From Streptomyces sp. SID8352 (GTDB taxonomy: Bacteria; Actinomycetota; Actinomycetes; Streptomycetales; Streptomycetaceae): a stretch of DNA of 64,000 nt. Every line of letters begins with the position of its first letter. Position 1 is the first letter of the stretch. The position numbers and the translations under genes are program-made. This document shows positions 32,706 to 42,743 of this stretch, piece after piece. Below the pieces are notes generated by a model. The model saw only the letters and a program-made list of their open reading frames with translations. It ran no database searches and had not been told where the DNA came from. The stretch is taken from contig NZ_WWGX01000028.1 of NCBI RefSeq assembly GCF_009862265.1, positions 1 through 64,000 on the forward strand. The letters are read 5' to 3'.

Positions 32706-33869
32706 ATGGCCGTGCCATGTGTGCCCCCGCCGACCGCCGTTGCCGACCCGCCGCGCCCGGAGCGCCCGCGCGTCACGGAGCTGCGGCTGTCCGCCTTCGC
32801 CCGGCACCGGCGGGCCGAGATCCCGATCGGTCCGCTGACCGTGCTCACCGGGCCGAGCGGCAGCGGCAAGTCCAGCGCGCTGCGGGCCTACGAGGCACTG
32901 GCCCGGCTGGGCGGCGGCGCCGAACTCGGCGAGGTCTTCCCCGACCCCGGCGCCTGCGTCCCCGAGCGGGCCCGGCCCGACGCCCAGCACCGCCGGGGCT
33001 TCCGCATCGGCTGCACGGCCGACGGCCCCGCGGGACCCGTCCGGCTCGATGTGGCGGTGCAGGCCGAACCCGAACTGCGCGTAGTGGGCGAACGGTTGAC
33101 GGCCGACGGGGTGGTCCTGCTGCAGACCGCCCTGCGCGACCCCGGGCGGCGTGCGGTGCAGGCGGCCTGGCTCACCGCCGGATCGGCGCCGGTGACGCGC
33201 GCGCCGCTGCCCGACGACCGGCTCGGCACCCCGCTGCTCCCGCTGCGGGTGGCGGGCAGGACCGACGGCCAGCTCCGGGTGCTCGCCGCCGCCGAGCAGA
33301 TGGTGGTCGCCCTGCGCTCCGTCTACGCCTGCGACCCGTGCCCGCGCCGGATGCGCGAGCCGGTGCCCGCCGGGACCGGGCGGCTGCTCGGCGGCTGCGA
33401 CAACCTGGCGGACGTGCTCCGGCGGACCCGTGCCGAATGCGGGCTCCGGCACGCCCAGTTCGTGGCCTCGGTGCGGGCCGGCTGCGCGGGCCCGGTCGTC
33501 GACGTCCTCGCGGAGCCGGACGGCGGGGGAGTGGTCCGCGCCCTGCTGGACCGGGGCGGTGGGGTGCGCACCGGTCTGGCCCGCCTCGGCCACGGCGAAC
33601 TGCGCTATCTCGCCCTCGCCCTGGTCCTGTTCACCGGTCCCGGCCTCCTGGACGCCGACCCCGCGGGCGAGGTGCCCGCCGATCTCCAGACCCTCACCGT
33701 CCTGACCGACGGCCTCGACCGCGGCCTGGACGCCCGGCAGCGCACCGAACTCCTGCGCCTGGCCGCCCGGATGTGCGAGCGGGGCCGGGTCCGCCTGGTC
33801 GCCGCGGTCTCCGACGCCGCCTGGGCCCAGGGGGAGGACGGGATCACGGTGGTACACCTTGACCCGTGA
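32706..33869 (+). CDS. AAA/ABC-type ATPase (SMC-like ATP-binding protein)
   Basis: A 387-aa ATPase. The P-loop is TVLTGPSGSGKSSALRAYEA (about residues 44-63), preceded by RLSAFARHRRAEIPIG as in RecF/SMC-type AAA_21 proteins. A signature-like GLARLGHGELRYLALALVL and a Walker-B-like LQTLTVLTDGLDRGLD lie near the end. The stop overlaps the MazG-like gene (GTGA), so the two are co-translated. The paired function is unknown; a role in DNA or nucleotide surveillance would fit a MazG partner. The start could instead be GTG 32655. Confidence 0.82.
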   Translation: MAVPCVPPPTAVADPPRPERPRVTELRLSAFARHRRAEIPIGPLTVLTGPSGSGKSSALRAYEALARLGGGAELGEVFPDPGACVPERARPDAQHRRGFRIGCTADGPAGPVRLDVAVQAEPELRVVGERLTADGVVLLQTALRDPGRRAVQAAWLTAGSAPVTRAPLPDDRLGTPLLPLRVAGRTDGQLRVLAAAEQMVVALRSVYACDPCPRRMREPVPAGTGRLLGGCDNLADVLRRTRAECGLRHAQFVASVRAGCAGPVVDVLAEPDGGGVVRALLDRGGGVRTGLARLGHGELRYLALALVLFTGPGLLDADPAGEVPADLQTLTVLTDGLDRGLDARQRTELLRLAARMCERGRVRLVAAVSDAAWAQGEDGITVVHLDP

Positions 33870-34264
33870 CCGATGACACCCCCGACCTGGCAACCCTGCG
33901 GCGGCGGCTGACCGCGTTCGCCGCCGCGCGGCACTGGCAGCCGTACCACACGCCCAAGAACCTGGCCGCCGCGCTCAGCGTGGAGGCGTCCGAACTCGTC
34001 GAGATCTTCCAGTGGCTGACGCCCGAGGAGTCGGCGCGGGTGATGGACGACCCCGGCACCGCGCACCGCGTCCGGGACGAGGTCGCGGACGTGCTGGCGT
34101 ATCTGCTCCAGTTCTGCGAGGTGCTCGGCGTCGACCCGCTGGCCGCGCTCGACGCGAAGATCGACCGCAACGAGAGCCGCTTCCCGGTGCCGGGCTCCGG
34201 CGGTGATCCGGCGCGCGGTGACGGGGAGGAGAAGCGCGGAGGAAGGGGAGGAAGCGGGGAGTAA
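33866..34264 (+). CDS. MazG-like nucleotide pyrophosphohydrolase
   Basis: A 132-aa all-alpha NTP pyrophosphatase. The metal-binding pattern E-x-x-E-(12 or more)-E-x-x-D is present as VEASELVEIFQWL and DEVADVLAYLLQ. The N-terminus RLTAFAAARHWQPYHTPKNL is typical of the short actinobacterial MazG-like group. Such enzymes hydrolyse NTPs or dNTPs to NMPs as house-cleaning. The GTG overlaps the ATPase stop. Confidence 0.9.
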   Translation: MTDDTPDLATLRRRLTAFAAARHWQPYHTPKNLAAALSVEASELVEIFQWLTPEESARVMDDPGTAHRVRDEVADVLAYLLQFCEVLGVDPLAALDAKIDRNESRFPVPGSGGDPARGDGEEKRGGRGGSGE

Positions 34265-34361
34265 TCCACTCCACTATCACTCTCCGCGTTCGAAAACATG
34301 GGCTGCGGCGATTTCTTGTCCGAAGATTTCCCCCTTCCTCTGGCTTTTCGTCCCACAAACC

Positions 34362-34379
34362 CTCACTCTGGGTAGTGAG
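34362..34379 (+). promoter_or_regulatory. inverted repeat in A/T-richer promoter region
   Basis: CTCACT-CTGGGT-AGTGAG lies 57 bases before the next ATG, in a stretch (34265-34435) that is notably less G/C-rich than its surroundings. It is a candidate operator for the DUF6099 gene. Confidence 0.4.
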
Positions 34380-34435
34380 CAACGGAGTTCGGGTGGACGC
34401 GCCCCGCGCGCGTCCGGAACAGACGGGGACAGCGA

Positions 34436-34924
34436 ATGGACGCGGTGCGGCTCATCGTGACGAGCGGGCATGCCCTGGCGGCCGGCGGCGGGGTTCCGGA
34501 CATCCTGACGGAGGTGTGGCAGGCCCAGGCCCTCGCGCAGGCGATCGGCAGCAGGCTGGCCGTCTTAGGACCGCCCGAACTGCGTGGCGAGGCCCTGGGT
34601 TTGACGGAGCTGGCGGGGCGCGGCTGCGGCGTCCTGCACACCCCGGACCTGGCCCCCGGTGAGCTGCGCGCCGCCCAGCTCACCGAACTGGGCGACGCCA
34701 GGCAGGCGTTGACCTGCCTGGGCACCCTCCTCGGCCAGACCGGCATGGCCCTGGTCGGCATCGCCTGCGCGGCCGACGACGAGGGGACGTACTGGCAGTG
34801 CATGGAGGCCATCGACGCGGCCGACGAGTCCCGGGACCGGGTCCTGGAGATGCTGCGCAAACTGGCCGACCGGGAGCCCGCGCGCCGGGGGTCCATATCG
34901 GCGTCCGCGCGCGGCGCCGGCTGA
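34436..34924 (+). CDS. DUF6099 family protein
   Basis: A 162-aa, mainly helical soluble protein beginning MDAVRLIVTSGHALAAGGG, then VPDILTEVWQAQALAQAIGS, as in a Streptomyces-restricted family of unknown function. The centre has LTELGDARQALTCLGTLLGQ, and the end is acidic then basic (ADESRDRVLEMLRKLADREP). No catalytic motif is visible. Confidence 0.8.
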   Translation: MDAVRLIVTSGHALAAGGGVPDILTEVWQAQALAQAIGSRLAVLGPPELRGEALGLTELAGRGCGVLHTPDLAPGELRAAQLTELGDARQALTCLGTLLGQTGMALVGIACAADDEGTYWQCMEAIDAADESRDRVLEMLRKLADREPARRGSISASARGAG

Positions 34925-35403
34925 CCCGCCGGGTCCGCCCGCCCCTCGGCACACCGCCTCCGGCACCACGCCGGGCACCTGTTCCGGCACCACCTCGGGC
35001 ACCACCTCGGGCACTACCTCGGGCACCTGTTCCGGCACCACCTCGGTGCCACCTTCGGCATCGGCCCGGCCCCGTCCCGGTGTCCGACCCGGTGTCCGAC
35101 CCGCGCCGGGCTCCGCGTCGGCCGGGCGCCGCGTGCCGGAGCCGCCGCCCCGCATCGGAGCCGCCTCCCGCGCCCACCGCCGCGGGCCGCGCCGCGGCAC
35201 CCACCGCACCCGCTCACCACCCGGCACGCCCCCGCCCCTCCGCCCGCCGCCGCGCCCCCTTCGCGCGCGGTCGCCGCCCCCGCGCGCACCGGTCCCGCGC
35301 CCGTCCCGGACGTGTGGCCGGGATTCACCCGCCGGGAGTGCGTACGGGCCGGTGACAGGGGTGGCAGAGCGGCGGCCGGTCCCCGAGCGGGCAGGATGGG
35401 GGG
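34925..35403. repeat. intergenic region with 12-nt tandem repeats
   Basis: About 480 bases without a gene. Bases 34974-35050 consist of six or seven head-to-tail copies of a 12-nt unit (CACCTCGGGCAC and variants with TGTTCC). Read on the minus strand they would spell VPEV/VPEQ repeats, but no start or ribosome binding site supports a gene. The remainder is C/G-biased simple sequence. The promoter for the LLM gene is probably at 35320-35395. Confidence 0.55.
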
Positions 35404-36327
35404 ATGGATCTGCGAATCTTCACCGAGCCCCAGCAGGGCGCGACCTACGACACCTTGCTCACCGTGGCCAAGGCCACCGAGGACCTCGGCTTCGACGCCT
35501 TCTTCCGCTCCGACCACTACCTCCGCATGGGCGCCGTGGACGGGCTGCCCGGACCCACCGACGCCTGGATCACCCTGGCCGGACTCGCCCGCGAGACCAG
35601 CCGCATCCGCCTCGGCACCCTGATGACCGCCGGTACCTTCCGGCTTCCCGGCGTGCTCGCCATCCAGGTCGCCCAGGTCGACCAGATGTCGGGCGGGCGG
35701 GTGGAACTCGGCCTCGGCGCGGGCTGGTTCGAGGACGAGCACAAGGCGTACGGCATCCCCTTCCCCAAGGAGAAGTTCGGCCGCCTGGAGGAGCAGCTCG
35801 CCATCATCACCGGCCTCTGGGCGACCGAGACCGGCAAGACCTTCGACTTCCACGGCACCCACTACGAGCTGACCGAATCGCCCGCACTGCCCAAGCCCGC
35901 CCAGGACAGGGTGCCGGTGCTGATCGGCGGCCACGGCGCCACCCGCACCCCGCGCCTCGCCGCCCGCTACGCCGACGAGTTCAACATCCCCTTCGCCTCC
36001 CTGGAGGACACCGAGCGCCAGTTCGGCCGGGTGCGGGCCGCCGCGCAGGAGGCCGGCCGTCCCGCGGACGACCTGACCTACTCCAACGCCCTCATCGTCT
36101 GCGTCGGCAAGGACGACGCGGAGGTGGCCCGGCGCGCCGCCGTGATCGGCCGCGAGGTCGACGAGCTGAAGGCCAACGGCCTCGCGGGCTCACCGGCCGA
36201 GGTCGTCGACAAGATCGGCCGCTACGCCGCCGTCGGCTCGCAGCGGATCTACCTCCAGGTCCTCGACCTCCATGACCTGGACCACCTGGAGCTGATCTCC
36301 TCCCAGGTGCAGAGCCAGCTCTCCTGA
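35404..36327 (+). CDS. LLM-class F420-dependent oxidoreductase
   Basis: A 307-aa TIM-barrel enzyme of the luciferase-like family. F420-type features are MDLRIFTEPQQGATYDTLL, FDAFFRSDHYLRMG and RIRLGTLMTAGTFR. The cofactor-phosphate region is QMSGGRVELGLGAGWFEDEH, followed by PVLIGGHGATRTPRLAARYA. It is monocistronic. The substrate is unknown; the RSDHY variant of the active-site loop is seen in F420-linked members. Confidence 0.9.
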   Translation: MDLRIFTEPQQGATYDTLLTVAKATEDLGFDAFFRSDHYLRMGAVDGLPGPTDAWITLAGLARETSRIRLGTLMTAGTFRLPGVLAIQVAQVDQMSGGRVELGLGAGWFEDEHKAYGIPFPKEKFGRLEEQLAIITGLWATETGKTFDFHGTHYELTESPALPKPAQDRVPVLIGGHGATRTPRLAARYADEFNIPFASLEDTERQFGRVRAAAQEAGRPADDLTYSNALIVCVGKDDAEVARRAAVIGREVDELKANGLAGSPAEVVDKIGRYAAVGSQRIYLQVLDLHDLDHLELISSQVQSQLS

Positions 36328-36540
36328 CCGCCCCGCGCGCCGGCCCGTCCCGGCGCGCGCCCGGCCGCCCGCCGCCCGGTCAACCCCCTCGTGGATAACC
36401 GAAGGCGCCGCCCGGCCGGCCTGTGGGATGGTGTGGCCGTCGTCCCGCCGGAGCCCCTGGGGTCCCATCCCCGGGGGCTCCCGCGCGCTCACGGCACCCG
36501 ACCGTCACCCCCTTCCACCAGCGCCGGAGAGGCCCTCCGC

Positions 36541-38322
36541 ATGTTCCTGACCCTCACCACCACCGGAACCCCCGACCGCCCCGCGTCCGACCTCGGCTTC
36601 CTGCTGCACAAGCACCCCGACAAGGCGCAGGAGTTCTCCACCTCCTTCGGTACGGCGCACGTCGTCTACCCCGAGGCGGGGGAGCAGCGCTGCACGGCCG
36701 CGCTGCTGCTGGAGGTGGACACGGTGGCGCTGGTCCGGCGCGGCAGGGGCAAGGGCCGGGGCGGAGCGCCCGACGCCGCGCTCGCCCAGTACGTCAACGA
36801 CCGCCCGTACGCGGCCTCCTCACTGCTCGCCGTGGCGCTCGGCAAGGTCTTCTCCAGCGCCATGCGCGGCGTGTGCGCGACGCGTCCGGAGCGCGCCGCC
36901 GCGCCTCTGCCGCTGCGCGTGGAGGTCCCGGCGCTGCCCGCCCGGGGCGGTCCCCGGCTCGTACGGCGCCTCTTCGAGCCGCTCGGCTGGGCGGTGACCG
37001 CCGAACCGGTGCCGCTGGACACCCGGTTCCCCGACTGGGGCGACTCCCGGTACGTGCGGCTGGTCCTGGAGTCGGACGCGCTCACCCTCTCCGAGGCGCT
37101 GCGCCACCTGTACGTCCTGCTCCCCGTCCTGGACGGCGCCAAGCACTACTGGGTCTCCGCCGACGAGGTGGACAAGCTGCTCCGGGCCGGCGGCGCCTGG
37201 CTCCACCGGCACCCCGAGATGCGGCTGATCACCAGCCGCTTCCTGGCCCGCCGCTGGTCGCTCACGCGCGAGGCGATGGAGCGGCTGGAGCTGGTCCGGC
37301 TGGCCGAGGCCGACGACATCGGCGTCGAGGAGATCGACAACGCGGTCGCCGAGGAGACCGAGGAGGAGGCGCGGCCCACCCCGCTGGCGGTGCTCCGGCG
37401 CGAGGCGATCCTCGCCGTGCTCCGGGAGGCCGCCGCCGCCCGGGTCCTGGACCTCGGCTGCGGCGAGGGCCACCTGGTGCGGGAGCTGCTCAAGGAGCCG
37501 CGGTTCACGGAGATCGTCGGCATGGACGTCTCGGTGCGCGCGCTCACCATCGCCTCCCGGCGGCTGCGGCCGGAGCGGATGGGTGAGCGGCAGGCAGCGC
37601 GGGTCGCGCTCCTCCAGGGCTCCCTCGCCTACACGGACAAACGGCTCAAGGGCTACGACGCGGCCGTGCTCAGCGAGGTCGTCGAGCACGTCGACCCGCC
37701 CCGGCTGCCCGCCCTGGAGTACGCGGTGTTCGGCGCGGCCCGTCCCCGCACGGTCGTCGTCACCACGCCCAACGCCGAGTACAACGTGCGGTGGGAGAGC
37801 CTTCCGGCCGGTCAGGTGCGGCACCGGGACCACCGGTTCGAATGGACCCGCGGGGAGTTCCGCGCCTGGGCCGCGGCCGTGGCCGAACGGCACGGCTACG
37901 GAGTGGGGTTCCGGCCCGTCGGCACCGAGGACCCCGAGGTGGGCCCGCCCACCCAGATGGCGGTGTTCACCCTGGCCCCCGGGACCCCGGACCCGCACCG
38001 CGCCGGGGCGCACCGCGCCACGTCCCCCGTCCCCGACCCCCTGGCCGTCCCTGAGGCCCCGACCGCTCCGGGGAGTGTGCCCGCCCCGGGGACGGCGGCC
38101 GGTCCCCCCGGGTCCGGCCCGGCGCCCGCCGCCGCCCCGGACGACGGGACGGCCCGTACCCACGCGACCGCCGAAACCCCCGGGGCGGTCCGGTCCGCCG
38201 GGACCGTCCCGGTCACCCGCGTCCCCCGCGCCATCACCCGTGTCCCCCGCAGCACCCGTGTCCCCCGCACCATCCGTATCCCCCGCACCCCGGAGACCGA
38301 GAGGGAGGCCCCGGCCGCATGA
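36541..38322 (+). CDS. hen1: Hen1 3'-terminal RNA ribose 2'-O-methyltransferase
   Basis: A 593-aa enzyme that methylates the 2'-OH at the 3' end of damaged RNA during Pnkp/Hen1 repair, so the healed junction resists re-cleavage. The N-terminal Hen1-N domain (residues 1-240) starts MFLTLTTTGTPDRPASDLGF. The methyltransferase domain (about 275-480) has VLDLGCGEGHLVREL and the metal site LSEVVEHVDPPRL (E-x-x-E-H) plus a later His in RHRDHRFEW. A 110-residue Pro/Ala/Arg tail ends in RVPR repeats and is not part of the conserved enzyme. The stop overlaps the pnkp start (ATGA). GGAGAGG precedes the ATG. Confidence 0.95.
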   Translation: MFLTLTTTGTPDRPASDLGFLLHKHPDKAQEFSTSFGTAHVVYPEAGEQRCTAALLLEVDTVALVRRGRGKGRGGAPDAALAQYVNDRPYAASSLLAVALGKVFSSAMRGVCATRPERAAAPLPLRVEVPALPARGGPRLVRRLFEPLGWAVTAEPVPLDTRFPDWGDSRYVRLVLESDALTLSEALRHLYVLLPVLDGAKHYWVSADEVDKLLRAGGAWLHRHPEMRLITSRFLARRWSLTREAMERLELVRLAEADDIGVEEIDNAVAEETEEEARPTPLAVLRREAILAVLREAAAARVLDLGCGEGHLVRELLKEPRFTEIVGMDVSVRALTIASRRLRPERMGERQAARVALLQGSLAYTDKRLKGYDAAVLSEVVEHVDPPRLPALEYAVFGAARPRTVVVTTPNAEYNVRWESLPAGQVRHRDHRFEWTRGEFRAWAAAVAERHGYGVGFRPVGTEDPEVGPPTQMAVFTLAPGTPDPHRAGAHRATSPVPDPLAVPEAPTAPGSVPAPGTAAGPPGSGPAPAAAPDDGTARTHATAETPGAVRSAGTVPVTRVPRAITRVPRSTRVPRTIRIPRTPETEREAPAA

Positions 38323-40889
38323 CCGGCACCGAGACCACCACCGCGCCCCCGGCCGCCGCCGCGCGGCCCCGCGCCCTGTCCGTCACCGACCTCTCCCTGG
38401 TCGTGCTGATCGGCGCCTCCGGCTCCGGCAAGTCCACCTTCGCCCGGCGCCACTTCGCCCCGACCGAGATCCTCTCCTCCGACTTCTGCCGGGGCCTGGT
38501 CGCCGACGACGAGAACGACCAGAGCGCGAGCCGCGACGCCTTCGACGTCCTGCACTACATCGCGGGCAAGCGGCTCGCCGCCGGACGCCGCACCGTCGTC
38601 GACGCGACCAACGTGCAGCAGGACGCGCGGCGCCGACTCGTCGAGCTGGCCCGGACGTACGACGTGCTGCCCATCGCCGTCGTGCTGGATGTGCCCGAGG
38701 CGGTGTGCGCCGCGCGCAACGCCACCCGCACCGACCGGGCCGACCTGCCCCGCAGGGTCGTCCAGCGGCACGTCCGCGAACTCCGGCGCTCCCTGCGCCA
38801 CCTGGAGCGCGAGGGGTTCCGCAAGGTGCACGTCCTGCGCGGCGCCGCCGAGGCCGAGGCGGCCACCGTCGTCACCGAGAAGCGGTTCAACGACCTGACC
38901 CACCTCACCGGCCCCTTCGACATCGTCGGCGACGTCCACGGCTGCTCCGCCGAACTGGAGGAGCTGCTCGTCCGGCTGGGCTACGCCGACGGCGTCCACC
39001 CCGACGGCCGCACCGCCGTCTTCGTCGGCGACCTCGTCGACCGGGGCCCCGACAGCCCCGGCGTGCTGCGCCGGGTGATGGCCATGGTGAAGTCGGGCAA
39101 CGCCCTGTGCGTCCCCGGCAACCACGAGCAGAAGTACGGCCGCCACCTGAACGGGCGCAGGGTCCGGCCCACCCACGGACTGGCCGAGACCATCGCGCAG
39201 ATGGAGGAGCAGGACGAGGAGTTCCGGGCGGAGGTGCGGGAGTTCATCGACGGCCTCGTCAGCCACTACGTCCTCGACGGCGGACGGCTCGTCGTCTGCC
39301 ACGCCGGGCTGCCCGAGAAGTACCACGGCCGCACCTCCGGCCGCGTCCGCAGCCACGCCCTGTACGGGGAGACCACCGGCGAGACCGACGAGTTCGGGCT
39401 GCCCGTGCGCCACCCGTGGGCCGAGGAGTACCGGGGCCGCGCCGCCGTCGTCTACGGCCACACTCCGGTGCCCGAGGCGGCCTGGCTCAACAACACCCTC
39501 TGCGTCGACACCGGCGCCGTCTTCGGCGGCAGGCTGACCGCGCTGCGCTGGCCCGAGCGGGAACTGGTCGGCGTACCGGCCCGGCAGGTCTGGTACGAGC
39601 CGGCCCGCCCGCTCCTCACCGAGGCGCCCGGCGGCCGCGAGGGACGGCCGCTGGACCTGGCCGACGTACGGGGCCGCCGCGCGGTGGAGACCCGGCACGC
39701 CGGTCGGGTCGCCGTGCGCGAGGAGAACGCGGCGGCGGCCCTGGAGGTCATGAGCCGCTTCGCGATCGACCCGAGGCTGCTGCCCTATCTGCCGCCGACC
39801 ATGGCACCGGCCGCCACCTCCGCCGAGGAGGGCTACCTGGAGCACCCCCGGGAGGCGTTCGCCGGGTACGCGGCCGACGGCGCGGCGCGGGTGGTGTGCG
39901 AGGAGAAGCACATGGGCTCCCGGGCCGTGGCGCTGGTCTGCCGCGACGCCGACGCGGCCCGCGCCCGCTTCGGCGTCGACGGCCCCACCGGCTCGCTCTG
40001 CACCCGCACCGGACGCCCGTTCCTCGACGACCCGGCGCTCACCGAGGGGATCCTGGACCGGCTGCGCGCCTCGATCGGCGCGGCCGGGCTCTGGGAGGAG
40101 CTGGACACCGACTGGATGCTGCTGGACGGCGAGCTGCTGCCGTGGTCGATGAAGGCCGCGGGGCTGCTGCGCTCCCAGTACGCCGCGGTCGGCGCCGCCT
40201 CCGGGGCGGTGTTCCCGCCCGCGCTGAGCGCCCTGGAGGGCGCCGCCGCCAGGGGCGTGGACGTGAGCGGCCTGCTCGCCCGGCAGCGCGGACGGGCCGC
40301 CGACGCGGACGCGTTCACCGAGGCGTACCGCCCCTACTGCTGGCCCACCGAGGGCCTGGACGGCGTCCGGCTGGCGCCGTTCCAGATCCTCGCCGTGCGG
40401 GGCCGCAGCCTGGCCGCCCTGCCGCACGACGAGCAGCTCGCCCTCCTCGACCGCCTCGTCGAGCACGACGCGAGCGGCCTGCTGCGCACCACCCGGCGGC
40501 TGTACGTCGACACCGGTGACCCCGCGTCGGTCGGCGCCGGTGTCGACTGGTGGCTGGAGCTGACCGGCCGGGGCGGCGAGGGGATGGTCGTCAAGCCGGT
40601 CGTCCCGCTCACCCGCACGGAGAAGGGCCGCCTGGTGCAGCCCGGCGTGAAGTGCAGGGGCCGCGAGTACCTGCGGATCGTCTACGGTCCCGAGTACACC
40701 CGCCCGGAGACCCTGGCCGGGCTGCGGCGGCGGTCCCTGCACCACAAGCGGTCGCTGGCCCTGCGCGAGTACGCCCTCGGGCTGGAGGCGCTGGACCGGC
40801 TGGCCGACGGGGAGCCGCTGTGGCGGGTCCACGAGGCGGTGTTCGGGGTCCTGGCACTGGAGTCGGAGCCGGTCGACCCGCGCCTGTGA
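38319..40889 (+). CDS. pnkp: polynucleotide kinase-phosphatase-ligase Pnkp
   Basis: An 856-aa three-domain RNA repair enzyme. The N-terminal kinase has the P-loop [15 protein letters not shown] (about residues 31-45). The central metallophosphatase has [31 protein letters not shown] and YGHTPV. The C-terminal ligase/adenylyltransferase has the nucleotidyl-acceptor Lys in [12 protein letters not shown], with later EGMVVKP. It works with Hen1, whose gene precedes and overlaps it, to heal cuts made by ribotoxins. All catalytic motifs look intact and the length is normal. Confidence 0.96.
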   Translation: MTGTETTTAPPAAAARPRALSVTDLSLVVLIGASGSGKSTFARRHFAPTEILSSDFCRGLVADDENDQSASRDAFDVLHYIAGKRLAAGRRTVVDATNVQQDARRRLVELARTYDVLPIAVVLDVPEAVCAARNATRTDRADLPRRVVQRHVRELRRSLRHLEREGFRKVHVLRGAAEAEAATVVTEKRFNDLTHLTGPFDIVGDVHGCSAELEELLVRLGYADGVHPDGRTAVFVGDLVDRGPDSPGVLRRVMAMVKSGNALCVPGNHEQKYGRHLNGRRVRPTHGLAETIAQMEEQDEEFRAEVREFIDGLVSHYVLDGGRLVVCHAGLPEKYHGRTSGRVRSHALYGETTGETDEFGLPVRHPWAEEYRGRAAVVYGHTPVPEAAWLNNTLCVDTGAVFGGRLTALRWPERELVGVPARQVWYEPARPLLTEAPGGREGRPLDLADVRGRRAVETRHAGRVAVREENAAAALEVMSRFAIDPRLLPYLPPTMAPAATSAEEGYLEHPREAFAGYAADGAARVVCEEKHMGSRAVALVCRDADAARARFGVDGPTGSLCTRTGRPFLDDPALTEGILDRLRASIGAAGLWEELDTDWMLLDGELLPWSMKAAGLLRSQYAAVGAASGAVFPPALSALEGAAARGVDVSGLLARQRGRAADADAFTEAYRPYCWPTEGLDGVRLAPFQILAVRGRSLAALPHDEQLALLDRLVEHDASGLLRTTRRLYVDTGDPASVGAGVDWWLELTGRGGEGMVVKPVVPLTRTEKGRLVQPGVKCRGREYLRIVYGPEYTRPETLAGLRRRSLHHKRSLALREYALGLEALDRLADGEPLWRVHEAVFGVLALESEPVDPRL

Positions 40890-40929
40890 CCCCCGTCCCG
40901 GGCCGGCCCTCGCCCCCGGGGGGGCGCCG

Positions 40930-40993
40930 CACCCCCGTCGTGCGGCACCCCCGTCGTGCGGCACCCCCGTCGTGCGGCACCCCCGTCGTGCGG
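40930..40993 (+). repeat. four perfect 16-bp tandem repeats
   Basis: CACCCCCGTCGTGCGG occurs four times head to tail with no mismatch, 40 bases after the pnkp stop. There are no spacers, so this is not a CRISPR. Perfect identity suggests recent expansion by slippage. Confidence 0.9.
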
Positions 40994-41158
40994 CGCCCCG
41001 GGCGCCTCGCCGGGGTGGGGCACGGGCCGTCGGGGGCGCCGCGGACCCCCGCCACACCGGCCGCCCGCCGCCGCTCCCCGCGCGCCCCGGAGGGCACCCC
41101 GGCATCTCCCCGCGCACGGCAGGGGGTGAATCCGCCTCCGGTTGGTCAGGATGGGGGC

Positions 41159-42382
41159 ATGGGATTCCACGTCGACTCCGAGGCCGGGCGGCTCACCCGC
41201 GTCATACTGCACCGGCCGGATCTGGAGCTGAAAAGGCTCACCCCCAGCAACAAGGACGCCCTTCTCTTCGACGACGTGCTCTGGGTGCGCCGGGCGCGCG
41301 CCGAGCACGACGGGTTCGCGGACGTACTGCGCGACCGGGGCGTCGCAGTGCACCTCTTCGGCGACCTGCTCACCGAGACCCTCGCCGTCCCGGCGGCCCG
41401 CCGGCTCGTCCTGGACCGGGTCTTCGACGAGAAGGAGTACGGGGTCCTGGCCACGGACCACCTCCGGGCCGCCTTCGAGCCCCTGCCGGCCCGCGAACTG
41501 GCCGAGGTGCTGGTCGGCGGCATGACCAAGCGGGAGTACCTGGACGCGCACCCCGAGCCGGCCTCCGTGCGCTTCCACGTCATGGAACTGGACGACTTCC
41601 TGCTCGGCCCGCTGCCCAACCACCTCTTCACCCGCGACACCTCCGCCTGGATCTACGACGGCGTCTCCATCAACGCGATGCGCTGGCCCGCCCGGCAGCG
41701 GGAGACGGTGCACTTCGAGGCGATCTACCGGCACCACCCGCTCTTCCGCGACGAGACCTTCCACCTCTGGTCCGAGGGCCAGGCGGACTACCCCTCCACC
41801 ATCGAGGGCGGGGACGTCCTGGTGATCGGCAACGGCGCCGTCCTCATCGGCATGAGCGAGCGCACCACGCCCCAGGCCGTCGAGATGCTCGCCCACAAGC
41901 TGTTCGCCGCCGGGTCCGCGCGCACCATCGTGGCGCTGGACATGCCCAAGCGGCGGGCCGTGATGCACCTCGACACCGTGATGACCATGGTCGACGGCGA
42001 CACCTTCACCCAGTACGCCGGGCTCGGCATGCTCCGCTCGTACACCATCGAGCCGGGGGCGGGGGAGCGGGACCTGAAGGTCACCGACCACCCGCCGGAG
42101 CACATGCACCGCGCCATCGCCGCCGCGCTGGGGCTGAGCGAGATCCGGGTGCTGACCGCCACCCAGGACGTGCACGCGGCCGAGCGCGAGCAGTGGGACG
42201 ACGGCTGCAACGTGCTGGCCGTCGAGCCGGGGGTCGTCGTCGCCTACGAGCGGAACGTGACCACCAACACGCATCTGCGCAAGCAGGGTGTCGAGGTGAT
42301 CGAGATCCCCGGCAGCGAGCTGGGCCGGGGCCGCGGCGGCCCGCGCTGCATGAGCTGCCCGGTGGAACGCTCCGCCGTCTGA
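41159..42382 (+). CDS. arcA: arginine deiminase
   Basis: A 407-aa cytosolic enzyme converting arginine to citrulline and ammonia. Typical motifs are the N-terminal [30 protein letters not shown] (substrate Asp), [12 protein letters not shown] (Glu), [14 protein letters not shown] (His) and the catalytic Cys near the C-terminus in [10 protein letters not shown]. The length matches bacterial ArcA. The next gene but for 360 bases is ornithine carbamoyltransferase, the second step of the deiminase pathway; carbamate kinase is not in the window. Confidence 0.95.
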   Translation: MGFHVDSEAGRLTRVILHRPDLELKRLTPSNKDALLFDDVLWVRRARAEHDGFADVLRDRGVAVHLFGDLLTETLAVPAARRLVLDRVFDEKEYGVLATDHLRAAFEPLPARELAEVLVGGMTKREYLDAHPEPASVRFHVMELDDFLLGPLPNHLFTRDTSAWIYDGVSINAMRWPARQRETVHFEAIYRHHPLFRDETFHLWSEGQADYPSTIEGGDVLVIGNGAVLIGMSERTTPQAVEMLAHKLFAAGSARTIVALDMPKRRAVMHLDTVMTMVDGDTFTQYAGLGMLRSYTIEPGAGERDLKVTDHPPEHMHRAIAAALGLSEIRVLTATQDVHAAEREQWDDGCNVLAVEPGVVVAYERNVTTNTHLRKQGVEVIEIPGSELGRGRGGPRCMSCPVERSAV

Positions 42383-42743
42383 CCCGTCTGACCCGTCTGA
42401 CCCGTCCGGTCTGGCTGTCGCGTCTGCCTCGTCCGGTCCGTCCGGTCCGATGGCCCGTCGGGCCCGGCTGTCCCGCGCCTTCCATGGGCGCGGGGCGGCC
42501 GGGGCGGCGCGGTGCCCGCTCCGGAGCCGCCTGCGGTGCGCGTCCGCGCGCGGCGCGTGAACGGCGCGGAGCGGGGCACGGGACGGGCCGGGCGGGCCGG
42601 GACGGGAGCGGACCGTCGGGCGGGCGCTCGGCGGGCAGCCCGGAGAGGGCACCTGGGGGACACAGGGGGGCTGTATATAAATTCGACTCCTCGTATAGAC
42701 TTCCAGTCGTTCCCCGTCCCCCCGTACCGATGGAGCGACCCCC
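42383..42743 (+). promoter_or_regulatory. arcA-argF intergenic region with possible ARG box
   Basis: The first bases hold three copies of a 9-nt unit (GTCTGACCC). At 42672-42685 TGTATATAAATTCG stands out in this G/C-rich DNA and matches the TGAATAAAAATTCA-type ARG box in 11 or 12 of 14 positions. It lies 58 bases before the carbamoyltransferase ATG, so ArgR/AhrC control is plausible. A more distant half-site-like TCGTATAGAC follows. Confidence 0.5.

Noticed and set aside
34974..35050. A minus-strand VPEV-repeat protein
   Set aside because: No start codon with a ribosome binding site and no homologous flanking sequence. Better explained as simple tandem DNA repeats.
37583..40519. A 978-codon open frame on the plus strand across hen1/pnkp, and a 1,073-codon frame on the minus strand (37896-41117)
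   Set aside because: Both are antisense or out-of-frame shadows created by high G/C. Their peptides are Arg/Pro/Gly-rich without motifs, while Hen1 and Pnkp motifs are intact in the chosen frames.
38319..40889. Pnkp/Hen1 as a novel defence system
   Set aside because: All domains match the described bacterial RNA-repair pair. Only the Hen1 tail is unusual.
40930..40993. Possible CRISPR-like array
   Set aside because: The four units are contiguous with no spacers and are only 16 bases long.
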